Positions 1 through 8,700 of a DNA stretch of 40,067 bases are shown piece by piece. The notes under the pieces were generated by a model that made no database searches, was not told the origin of the DNA, and saw only the letters and a list, made by a program, of their open reading frames with translations. Position 1 is the stretch's first letter, and every line of letters begins with the position of its first letter. Source of the stretch: Zarea fungicola (taxonomy: Eukaryota; Ascomycota; Sordariomycetes; Hypocreales; Cordycipitaceae); assembly GCA_900169235.1 (NCBI GenBank), contig FWCC01000456.1:1-40067 (forward strand), given 5' to 3'. The position numbers and the translations under genes were made by a program.

Positions 1-1446
1 GGTTTTTTTGTCACCCCCTTGACGGGACACTTTTAAAAGCAGTTTCCACCGTTTCCAGTCTATTCCATGCATGAAATGATTTTAGTTGGTATCTGGTTTC
101 CCCACCCAGCTGCAAGTTTTTCCTTCGAACCGTTGACTAGCGGATGACGGGCGAATAGCGTCACGTCCTAGTGTCACAGCGTGTCAAAAACAAGCTTTAC
201 ACCTACTTGGCAACGCTTTGCTACGTCTTTTAAAAAGAATTATCATTATTATGAAATAAATTATTTGCAGAGAACCCTGATCAACATTGTGGCGTGCAAT
301 GCATCATCTCTGTCGAGTGACTAGCCAAAAAGAAAAACATGGCCACATGCGCTGAAAAGACAAAGGCTTTTACTGCTTGACTGCCTTTTGCTTTTCCTTC
401 ACAAACTGTTGTGGGTTAAATTTGAGGGGAATAGCTTCAGCCGCTGATGTGATGTAATAATGCTGTCAGTCCCAAATTTATATCATCTCGCTCGGTCTTA
501 CTTGAAGCTCACCCCCTGGTCGACGTCATTCGTGGCGGCGCCGCACAACGTTACCCACGATGCCTGCCCTTCGCCCTTGTCCATCGGGGGTTCTAATTCT
601 GACGGTATTATTGCCTTGCTAGGGACAGAGTACAGGGTAGTATCTTTTCTAAATGGGTGAATAATCTTCAGCTGCTCTACTCAGTCCACTCCCCAGACCA
701 CATTTAGTAGGGCAGCCGAAAGACGACACGTCTCTAAAGGCAATCAAGACAACATCTTATCAAAGCCCTCGAGATAATAGTTTGACTAATACAGTACATG
801 CTGCATTTAACTACTTATGCACGGTTTCTATTTCAGTTTGCAAAAAGTTACTTTTCGTCTTTATCAATCCAATCACACCTGCCGCTTTAATCTGACTTTA
901 TCCGTCTCGCATTGGTCAGACGCCACACCGCAAACATGCCAACTAATGTAATCCTTTCTTGACAAATTAAAATTCTGCAGACAACTCACATCAGATTCAG
1001 CTTCTGTAAAAGAGCATTGGCACCTAACCGCAACAGCAGAGTGGTGAGTCCTTTTTGTCACCCGTGTCTAGGGTAACACTGCATGGCGTGCAAAACGTGG
1101 GGTTCTTGTCATGTCGTACAAAGCCAAGCTGCTTCAGCCTTTAACACCCCATCCATGACCGCGTGACGCATATTAATTAAATTCACATCTCGGCTTCCAA
1201 ATCAATTCGGAGAATTCCCTTCAGCCATCATGCATACCAAGACAATCCCTTCGGCACTGCACACAGAATGGGACAACTGCCGTAGCTCTCGTCACAGCTT
1301 TTGTCCCTTTGGAGTTGCACTAGCCCAAAGAGACCAGCGCCACCTGCGGGGCACGTAATTGAGCTTCCTCTCTAATCTAATCTTGTCTTTTTATCTCTGT
1401 ACTCTATGTACAATGTATGATGTGTGCATGCTGAGACTGTTTCGAG
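1..1446. other. Intergenic, no gene recognised
   Basis: Only short open frames with no recognisable family motif are present. Base composition is mixed to AT-rich. The right end presumably contains the 3' untranslated region of the minus-strand methyltransferase gene. No tRNA-like A/B box pair was found. Confidence 0.5.
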
Positions 1447-2715
1447 TTACAGCTTATTCTCATAGACCCGGCCCGCTGAATTCTTGACCCTGCACGTATG
1501 TATGGCGACATTGTCCGCGTAAAACGGCCCCGTCTGCTGCGCCCGCGGGGCCACGCCGTACCGCAGGTCCTCGACGTGCAGCCGATGCCGACCGCACGCG
1601 TCCATGAACACCTTGAACGTCTCGTGGTTGCGCTCCGCCGCGGCAATGTACACCTCGACGTGCGGGTACAGCCCAAACAGATCCAGGAGCGTGGCCACCA
1701 GGAACGGAATCGCCGTCGCGTCGTACGTTAGGTCTGCGCCGAGCACCACGTCCACATGGCGGCCCTTGTTCCATGGCTGTTGCTGCTGCTGCTGCTCTTG
1801 CTCCTCGCCGGTGCCGCCGACCAGGGCATGACCCCATTTGACGTCCATTAGCGTAATCTGTTCTGAGCTGCCGCTGTCGTCGGAGCCGTCCTCCGAGCCG
1901 TCCTCATCGCGCAGCCCATTGAGGGAGAGGTTCTCGGACAGATTCTTGAGCACATCCTCGGAGCCGTCCGTGGCCGTCACATGCGCCGCCTGCAGGTAGC
2001 GCGCGCACAAGATGGACAGGTAGCCCGTGCCGGCGCCGAGCTCAAGCACACGCTTGCCGCGCACAATGCTCGGGTTGGCGCAGAGAAACTGTCCCATGTG
2101 CAGCGCAGCCTCCCATGTGCGCCGGCCGGTGGTGCCGCCGGCCGAGAGAAGTGTGCGGTTCTCCAGGAGCGTGATGCTCGGCCACGATGACGACGTGGTG
2201 GTGGTGGTGGTGGTGGTGGTGGTGGTGGTGATGATGTCCTTGGTTTCGACAGGAGGCAGAAGCGACAGCGCATAGGTCACGTAGCGTTTCTGCTGGACCG
2301 AGTCGACTTCCGACTGCAGCGGCGTGGCCAAGAGCACCGCCATGGCTGACATGAGGTTATCAGAAACCGCCTGAGATGCCGATTATCAGACTGAGATTTC
2401 TGTCTACATTTCAAATGGATTGCAGCCAAAAGATATTTTTCTTTTGTGCATTTATTGGTGATTTTAGTTTGTTTCACTTACATATTGCTCCCAGTCATCT
2501 ATGCCGTCCTCAATGGCAGACAGCAAAGCTTTGAGCACGCGATGCTGGTAGCGGGGCGGCGGGGCATGACAGAGGCCATCGTCAAAGGCGTTTTCGTATA
2601 TAGCTTCCTGCACCTCGGACAGCTTGAGAGTCTCGGGGGGCGGGAGTGTAGGCTCGGCTTCCAATTGCAGATACTGATAACAGAATCTGTCCACAGAAGC
2701 CTGCCATTCCGCCAT
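1447..2715 (-). CDS. efm3: EFM3/FAM86-type protein-lysine N-methyltransferase (putative eEF2-lysine methyltransferase)
   Basis: Two exons, 2715-2482 and 2370-1447, give 385 residues; the 111-nt intron 2371-2481 starts GTAAGT and the acceptor ends CTCAG. The downstream acceptor TGTCAG would break the frame, which selects this one. The N-terminal exon holds the FAM86-like helical region. The SAM-binding motif I VLELGAGTG lies at about residues 186-194, an acidic post-I segment VTATDGS follows, and DVVLGADLTYD at 285-295 is the family-16 methyltransferase post-II motif. Yeast EFM3 and human EEF2KMT methylate a lysine of elongation factor 2 in the cytosol; assigning that substrate here rests on family resemblance. 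Species-specific insertions are a run of 12 Thr (residues ~126-137) and a Gln/Glu-rich run (~267-276) encoded by trinucleotide repeats. The gene is divergent from eS24, so both translation-related genes share one promoter region. Confidence 0.85.
1778..1803. repeat. CTG/CAG-type coding microsatellite
   Basis: A short imperfect run of GCT/TTG/CTG triplets that reads on the minus strand as the Gln-rich stretch of the methyltransferase. It sits between two catalytic-domain motifs, so it forms a low-complexity loop. Confidence 0.7.
2195..2230. repeat. (GTG)12 perfect coding microsatellite
   Basis: Twelve uninterrupted GTG triplets (36 nt) encode twelve consecutive Thr (ACC) codons in the methyltransferase on the minus strand, between the N-terminal region and the SAM-binding core. 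Perfect purity suggests recent or ongoing slippage. Confidence 0.9.
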
Positions 2716-3135
2716 GATTATTCTACATTAAACGGGGAGGGCGGATAACTGTAGTTGCAAGATGGTGGAAGCAGCCATTGCGGGGGGCGTGATGTAAGTC
2801 ACAGTAAGTGTTTCCAGGTACAGCCAAGCTTGGACGCTGCCAGCAACTGGACCCACTTCCACCAGCTCTCAACCCGAGGATTATCCGGTCTGGCCCATTT
2901 CAGTTCACGTGATCTTGTCCCGTTTGGCCACACAATTCTTAGGGTTGGACCCAGTTAAGCGACGGCCAAAGCGGGGACCCAAAAAAATCAGCCAGATTTG
3001 CAGTGGTTTGTGTGTGCGCGGCCAGTCCCACGCTGGGGCCCTTGCTGGCTCTAGCCCTCATATCCACGGCCTTGACTTTTGTAACCGCCTCTTCTTCCCA
3101 TCCACCACCACAATCCCCAACGACAAACAGCAACC
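2716..3135. promoter_or_regulatory. Divergent promoter region with telo-box (TTAGGGTT) and E-box (CACGTG)
   Basis: These 420 nt separate the start codons of the minus-strand methyltransferase and the plus-strand eS24 gene. TTAGGGTT occurs at 2939-2946, about 190 nt upstream of the eS24 start. This is the Tbf1-type site known to be associated with ribosomal protein promoters in many ascomycetes. A palindromic CACGTG lies at 2906-2911. The eS24 leader just before the ATG is pyrimidine/CA-rich. Function is inferred from motif and position only. Confidence 0.5.
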
Positions 3136-4057
3136 ATGGCGGACAACGACAGCCCCGTGACGCTTCGCACTCGCAAGTTCATCCGCAACCCTCTGCTGGG
3201 CCGCAAGCAGATGGTCGTGTGAGTTATTTCCCCTTTTCTGCTGCCGAGTTACGCGACAATGAGAAGAGTTTTCGGTATCCAAGACGAGGAAAGTTGTGCA
3301 TGGCAAGCCTGGAGAATTGAACGACGACTGGACTACAACTACGATGATGGGCGAAGAAAACACAAGGGACGAATTTCGGAGTCAACCTATCAACAAATTT
3401 CAAATTTCCAATTCGATCCGGCTTGGGTCATTCGCGTTGCATCAAACCAGCACACCCGCGATGGAACGCCGTCACCGCACTTTGCGTCTCGTCACCGTGT
3501 CCTCACTCTTGGATATCGAAATTCTTCTCTGGCGCTCACTTTGCGACGACACAAACATTCGGATGGAACTTGGTTACTGACTAGAGTAGTGACATCCTCC
3601 ACCCCGGCCGCGCTGGTATCTCCAAGGATGAGCTGCGTGAGAAGCTCGGTGGCATGTACAAGGCCCAGAAGGAGCAGATCTCCGTCTTTGGTCTCCGCAG
3701 CCAGTACGGTGGCGGCAAGACCACCGGCTTCGCCCTCGTCTACGACTCCCCCGAGGCCATGCAGAAGTTTGAGCCCCGTTACCGCCTGATCCGCGTCGGC
3801 CAGGCCACCAAGATTGAGAAGGCCGCCAAGCAGCAGCGTATGTGGAATCATGTGTCTGGCTGTGTTTACATTGTCGACGTTGCCTTTTTTCTTTATACGT
3901 TTAAAGGCCCCGACATGAACCTGCCATTACACACCCAACCAAGTGTGCACCATTTTTTTTGCTAACACCCACCACAGGCAAGCAGCGCAAGAACCGTCTA
4001 AAGAAGCTCCGTGGCACGGCAAAGGTCAAGGGTGCCAAGCCCAAGAAGGAGAAATAA
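3136..4057 (+). CDS. rps24: 40S ribosomal protein S24 (eS24)
   Basis: Three exons, 3136-3218, 3590-3837 and 3978-4057, encode 136 residues, the usual fungal length. The protein begins [15 protein letters not shown] and contains the eS24 core ([20 protein letters not shown], then [20 protein letters not shown]) and a Lys/Arg-rich tail ending KPKKEK. Intron 1 (371 nt) has GTGAGT, a TTACTGAC branch site and acceptor TAG; intron 2 (140 nt) has GTATGT, GCTAAC and CAG. eS24 is a small-subunit protein needed for 18S pre-rRNA processing. The ATG follows an AACC context and is the only start compatible with the conserved N terminus. High GC at codon third positions is consistent with strong expression. 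The first intron is far longer than every other intron in the window. Confidence 0.97.
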
Positions 4058-4550
4058 GCGCATACTCTGTAACAAGCCGGGATGCAAGAAGGCATGTGAG
4101 GTCCCCCATTCAAGAATCGACTTGGGAGAGAAAAAAAGCCTTCTGGGGTTGGGGCGCTGGTACATTTGTTTTTTTCAATTCCTCTTTTGTATGGAAATAT
4201 ACGGCAAAGTACCTTGGTGCAAATCATTTTATTGGTTTTTTTCCTTTTGTCCTTTGACTTCATTCCACAACATGTCTTGACGATTTGGGGATTATTAAAC
4301 GAAAGGGAAAGGGATGAATCAAGGAATAAGAAGAATAAAAAAAACAGGGAATTAGAAAGTTGGGAAGCGGCCTTTCTAACCACTTCTCAATTCACTAGCA
4401 TGAATCAAAATGGTGTTTTGGGGGGTTTCTACCAAACAAAAAAATTAATAACTGGTCTTTTGATGTGAGAAGTGACGAGTGAAGTGACAGGTGAAGTGAA
4501 TGTGTGGAATCCGGATCTCTTGGTGGCAACGTTGAAACCAGGATTATTTT

Positions 4551-4664
4551 GCACGTGTCTGATCAACAGCCTTTAAATTCAAATACGTGAAACGAATGTA
4601 GTGGTCTGCACGTGTCTGATCAACAGACGTAAATTCTCATAAACGTGAAAACGAATGTAGTGGT
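4551..4664. repeat. Two tandem diverged copies of a ~57-bp unit
   Basis: Unit 1 starts at 4551 and unit 2 at 4608. Both begin GCACGTGTCTGATCAACAG and both end in CGAATGTAGTGGT, with several substitutions and small indels in the middle. The first 10 nt contain a CACGTG. No open frame runs through both copies. Confidence 0.85.
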
Positions 4665-4870
4665 ATCTCTGCATATTGAATGCATCTGCATGTACTGTAT
4701 CCCAATATCCAAATCCAAAATCCCATAAACACAAGGAAAGCCCAATATCAATATCAAATCATCATCGTCAGTCATCATAAATCAATATCATCGTAAACAT
4801 GACCGCTGTACAGTTTTCCCGCGTCATAAAGGACCCAACAGTAAAATAAAACGCCCATCTCGACATCCAG

Positions 4871-4900
4871 GGTAGGACATGCATGGGTAGGACATGCATG
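4871..4900. repeat. Perfect 15-bp tandem duplication (GGTAGGACATGCATG x2)
   Basis: Units are 4871-4885 and 4886-4900 and are identical. They lie 11 nt beyond the stop codon of the minus-strand secreted-protein gene, within its 3' untranslated region. Each unit contains the palindrome CATGCATG preceded by GGTAGGA. Confidence 0.9.
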
Positions 4901-4910
4901 ACTGATGTTA

Positions 4911-5486
4911 TCACATCATGCCAACGGCAAACACGCCAGCCAAGCCAGCCACCACGGCCACCACAATGCCCGTATCCGTCGCCCGGCCGGGAACCGCGGC
5001 GGCACTGCCATGCTGCGCCTTGAGCACGGGCACATGCCATCCGCAGTGCTCCTGGCCCCCGGCGGGCGTCACGCAGGTGTAGTACGTCTCCTGCCGGAAC
5101 CCTTGGTCCTGGAGCGCCTGGGCATCGGGCTTGTCCTCGTTGGAAGGGGAGGGGGTGACGAGCGGGGTGTAGGCGGCGGCCGCGCCCTGACGGCTGTCGT
5201 GGCGGTTCAGCTGCTGCTGTTGCTGGTGGTGGTGGTCTTGATTGTCGTTGTTGAGGTGGTGGTGGTGGTTGTTGTGCTCGGGAACATCGGCTGCTGCTAC
5301 GCCCGGCGGAACCGCGACAACGACGTCATGATGGAGCGTGGGGAGTGGTAGCACGGGAGCTTGGGAGGCGGATGCGGCGAGAATGTGGACGAGGAAGAAG
5401 AGGAGGAAGAATGTGGTTGATTTGGAGGCGAGGCTTGGTGGTGATGCTGCCGAAGCCGCAAGTGAGGTCGGTGGTATTCTGGTCAT
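4911..5486 (-). CDS. Putative secreted, C-terminally membrane/GPI-anchored protein with His/Gln-rich tract
   Basis: A single uninterrupted frame of 191 residues. After a Ser/Ala-rich N terminus, a hydrophobic core FFLLFFLVHILAA (about residues 26-38) followed by ASASQA looks like a signal peptide. A low-complexity His/Asn/Gln stretch covers about residues 71-97 and is encoded by GTG/CTG-type repeats. A short domain follows with two Cys in TYYTCVTPAGGQEHCGW, and the protein ends in a hydrophobic segment GIVVAVVAGLAGVFAVGMM with no cytoplasmic tail. That arrangement resembles a GPI-attachment signal or a single-pass anchor. I do not recognise a family. The single start, the signal peptide and the C-terminal anchor support a real gene, but part of the frame could be a by-product of repeat composition. 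It is convergent with eS24. Confidence 0.6.
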   Translation of the reverse strand: MTRIPPTSLAASAASPPSLASKSTTFFLLFFLVHILAASASQAPVLPLPTLHHDVVVAVPPGVAAADVPEHNNHHHHLNNDNQDHHHQQQQQLNRHDSRQGAAAAYTPLVTPSPSNEDKPDAQALQDQGFRQETYYTCVTPAGGQEHCGWHVPVLKAQHGSAAAVPGRATDTGIVVAVVAGLAGVFAVGMM

Positions 5487-6460
5487 TGCTGCCGCGCCCT
5501 GGAAATCCCGCTGTATGCTGCTGATTTCCAGTGGGCAATGATGCTGTAGGAGTGGCCGCTGCTGGCGGTTTAGCGGATGGATTACCCCGCGCTAGGTGCC
5601 TATCGGTATCGACATGTACCTGGTAAACAGCGTGCCAGGTGAATAGCGGGCAGAGGATTCCAAAAAAAGAAAATAAAAGGAATCAAATTGTAGAATGTCG
5701 CGAGTTGAAGAATCCAAGTCGGGGTTGAATTCAGATGGAGAAAAAGAGTTCAGTCCCCTCCCACGTTAATAAGGTTGACCGCCTGATCAACTACACCAAA
5801 GCGTGCTATTGTCTCCAGTCCAGTCCGTCCATCCGTCCAGACCGTCCAGACACGGCACTAAAGCTTGACAACAAGGACTTATGCGGGCGAACCCAGTTTC
5901 CGGGTCCCGCCGGCCAACTAAATTGATTCCAGGCGGCTTTGCTTCTGCTGTGGTCCCTGTCGAGCTGGCCAGCTTGGCTTTGGTTGGTAAAGGGCTGGCT
6001 TCCCCACAGATATGAGGCTGTTTTCATTCGCTGTCAGTTCAAGGGACCAGACAAAAATTTATATGTCAAATGTGATCAGCGCTGCAAGAAGACTGCTCGA
6101 GTGGTTTTCCTGCTTTTATTATTTTTTTGCAGCAAGCTGTGACGAGCGAGGCCAAGAACAGTCAATCATGTCATATGTACCGAATATTGGGCTTGGCATC
6201 CCTTGCGTGAGACAGTGAGCCGACCACCAATACCATACCTCTGGCTCGCATGACACTTGCTCCGTACCAGTGCACACCAAATCTTCAATCGATTCCCTTT
6301 TCCCGACTTCACCGGTGCGGTGGGTGGGTGGCGGCTTGTCCGAGCATGGGCCAGCTGATGCCCTATCCATTTAAAAAGTTAGCGCCCGTACCCATTCCCA
6401 GACAAAGGCAAACTGCAACCAGTCAGCCAAGCACACGTGCAAAGCAAAAACTGAAAGAAA

Positions 6461-6574
6461 AGTCTTGGCATCTCTTTAAAGGGCTGAGAGATGCTGGTAA
6501 GACAAAAGCCCTCAAATCTCACCGGGGCTTACTTAGGCCTTCCACCCAGCCATTTGTACTTTGATGCCAAGACT
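6461..6574. repeat. 12-bp perfect inverted repeat enclosing a smaller hairpin (candidate structured element)
   Basis: AGTCTTGGCATC at 6461-6472 is exactly complementary to GATGCCAAGACT at 6563-6574. Inside it, AGGGCT (6480-6485) pairs with AGCCCT (6507-6512). If transcribed, the 114-nt segment would be closed by a 12-bp terminal stem. It could be a structured RNA, a small palindromic insertion, or chance. It is not explained by any gene. Confidence 0.5.
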
Positions 6575-7518
6575 CGCTTCAACAATTATTAGCAACAATA
6601 TTCTGTTAAACCTTAAACTTGGTCTGGCAAACTGACTTTACCACTGCTTTGTCCTGGTCCAAACAAATCTCAGACATGGTGGCTGTTGCTGAGAATAGAG
6701 CATTCCAGACCAATCACCCACCCACCCACCACCAACTAGGACAGTGTCGCGTGATGCTTCCCCTCTTGCCCACTAACTAATCAAGCGCCAACTAGGGCAG
6801 CAGCACAGCTTGCTAGGCTCGTAGTTGTTAGTCCACGGTGAGACACCAGTGCAGGCAGCTGAGTCTTGCGGCTAGGCATGTACCCGTCCAGCTTCGATAG
6901 CCGGTAGTTTGTCCAGAGATGTACTGCGTAGAAACTGCCCAGTAAATAAAGCATAATAATAAAAATGCGGGTACATGCATACTACGGAACAATCGCGCCT
7001 CTTTCTACTATTCCTAGCTTGCTTGCTTTGTCCCAAATAATGAAACGGTAGGAGAGGCCAGACTCGTACCTACAATTACAGCTACAGCTTGAGCTCCCAA
7101 ATCCGCATTCTTACAGGTCAATTCGGATAGCAACAATGCTGTGCTCCAGCCCGGCCCAATAGCACCCACTGCCGTTATATGCCATAAACAGCGTCGAAAA
7201 TGGGACATGTGCCGCCGGCCGGCAGATTAATTTTACAGGGCGAGGTTCGGCACTGACAGGAAAAAATGACGATTGAAGGTATAATCCATCGAGACAAATA
7301 TCGGCTACTTTATTATAAACACGTTACCAAACTGTTCAAGGGACGGCCGTGCAGCTCAGCTGTACCTGTTGGAACTGGGGCTACTCCATGGGTATTATCC
7401 AAGACAACAAGATCGAGCTTCTACGGCATCGCCTTTTTTTACATAAAGTTTAGTGACCAAGCATCACTTTCCAGGCTTGAGAAGCATGAGACTTCTTCCA
7501 AACCGTCTGCATGTCCAC

Positions 7519-7547
7519 GTGCTACGTGATCATCTCCCACGTAGCAC
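7519..7547. repeat. Perfect 10-bp inverted repeat with 9-nt loop, overlapping a CACGTG box
   Basis: GTGCTACGTG (7519-7528) and CACGTAGCAC (7538-7547) are exact reverse complements separated by 9 nt. A CACGTG hexamer overlaps the left arm at 7516-7521. The arms may be a paired operator-like site or a DNA/RNA hairpin; no adjacent gene explains it. Confidence 0.6.
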
Positions 7548-8062
7548 AACCAAAATGAACAGTCGTAAGTTTCGGTAAAATACTTTAATTAGTTGCAGAT
7601 GTGCGGCTTTCAATATTTGTTATGAATCACTGATATCGGCGGAAGTGCTCTTGCGGTAGAGTATCTAGATGTACTTGTGTAGGAGCCTTTGCACCAGATT
7701 TAGTAGGTGTTGTGTTATGGCTGCGACGAGACGGACGGAAGCCACCTTCCGATAGAGCTACTGGCAATAATCAATATAAAAACTTGTCATTTATTAATTT
7801 TGTACATGTATTGACCATGTTTAATAAAACGTGTAGCTTCAAATAGCTTCCCAAAGATGCGAAAGCCTCGGTAGTAAGGTTGACTGAGTGCCTCGCTTTC
7901 TTCGTCAGCCAGTCTCTCATTGTCCTGTAGGAAATGAAGCTTTAAAATCCGACAAATAAAAAACACGCATAATTATGAATCAACCGTGACAGATATTTAA
8001 CTGTAACTCAACCAGCCATGTTTGTTGCTTGAGGCGCAAATTAACAAAGAGGCGAGTAGCCA

Positions 8063-8070
8063 TGACGTCA
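8063..8070. promoter_or_regulatory. Perfect CRE site TGACGTCA (distal)
   Basis: A full 8-nt palindromic ATF/CREB site about 630 nt upstream of the DUF3292 start codon. It is one of two identical sites in this upstream region. Confidence 0.4.
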
Positions 8071-8517
8071 CGGACTGATGGCCGTTGACGCGCGAGTCTC
8101 AACATTTGAGCTGCTCGCCCGTTTTTGCCATCTGTGCTAAGATTCTAGTTCCATGCCTCTCATCTATACCACTTTCATCATAGCGCCATTCTCGAGACCC
8201 CCCTTCATAGTTGGCCGGCGCATATACATACTGCATACGCCACCGGAGCAGAATGGCCGGTTCATTCAAGGCATTCAAGGCACAGCACTAGCAAGAGGAG
8301 CAATATGAGGACTATGCAAGCCTTTTCAACCCATTCATGCTACCCGGGGCATGGATAGTAAGTTTGTGAGTCGTAGTCATGACAGCAACAGCCGTCAAGC
8401 GCCATCGTGAACGCTCATGTTGATCTGAATCATTGCATGCCTCTGCTTTCTGCTGGTGCCTCCTGCTTGCCTAGACAAATAAAAAAACTGCTTCTTTAAT
8501 TAAAAAATGTTGAAATC

Positions 8518-8555
8518 ATTATATATAATTCTTATCGCCTTCATATCTGACGTCA
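8518..8555 (+). promoter_or_regulatory. Proximal promoter of the DUF3292 gene: TATA-like stretch and CRE site
   Basis: A TATATATAATT-like stretch lies at about 8520-8530 and a second perfect CRE, TGACGTCA, at 8548-8555, roughly 150 nt before the chosen ATG at 8701. The pairing with the distal CRE suggests control by an ATF/CREB-family bZIP factor; this is inference from motif and position. Confidence 0.4.
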
Positions 8556-8700
8556 TGAGCTAGAACTCACCATTACACAAAACGAAGCTGTGCCCTATTT
8601 TCTCTCATTTTACCCATGTGTTGTGCAACGCAGCCTGTCTCACGCAGAAACCAATAAAATAAAACAAAAACACAGACTCTTATCGTATCAGCTTCCATTC

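Larger units (their letters stand above)
4058..4910. other. Intergenic between eS24 and the secreted-protein gene; tandem repeats
   Basis: This stretch lies between two convergent genes and holds their 3' regions. It becomes AT-rich, and no coding family is seen. It contains the 57-nt tandem duplication at 4551-4664 and a 15-nt duplication at 4871-4900, listed separately. Confidence 0.5.
5487..8700. other. 3.2-kb intergenic region without recognisable genes
   Basis: Only short unrelated open frames are seen on both strands. The right third is AT-rich. The region contains inverted repeats at 6461-6574 and 7519-7547 and the CRE-type sites upstream of the DUF3292 gene, all listed separately. 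No tRNA or rRNA was identified. Confidence 0.45.

Noticed and set aside
2341..2352. Start of the methyltransferase at the ATG at 2352 as a single-exon gene
   Set aside because: It would omit the FAM86-like N-terminal region; a GTAAGT/CTCAG intron joins the upstream exon in frame.
6476..6530. TPP riboswitch suspected from GGGCTGAGA and GCCCTCAAA
   Set aside because: The second conserved block (GAACCTGATCTGG…ATACCAGCG) is absent and there is no thiamine gene nearby.
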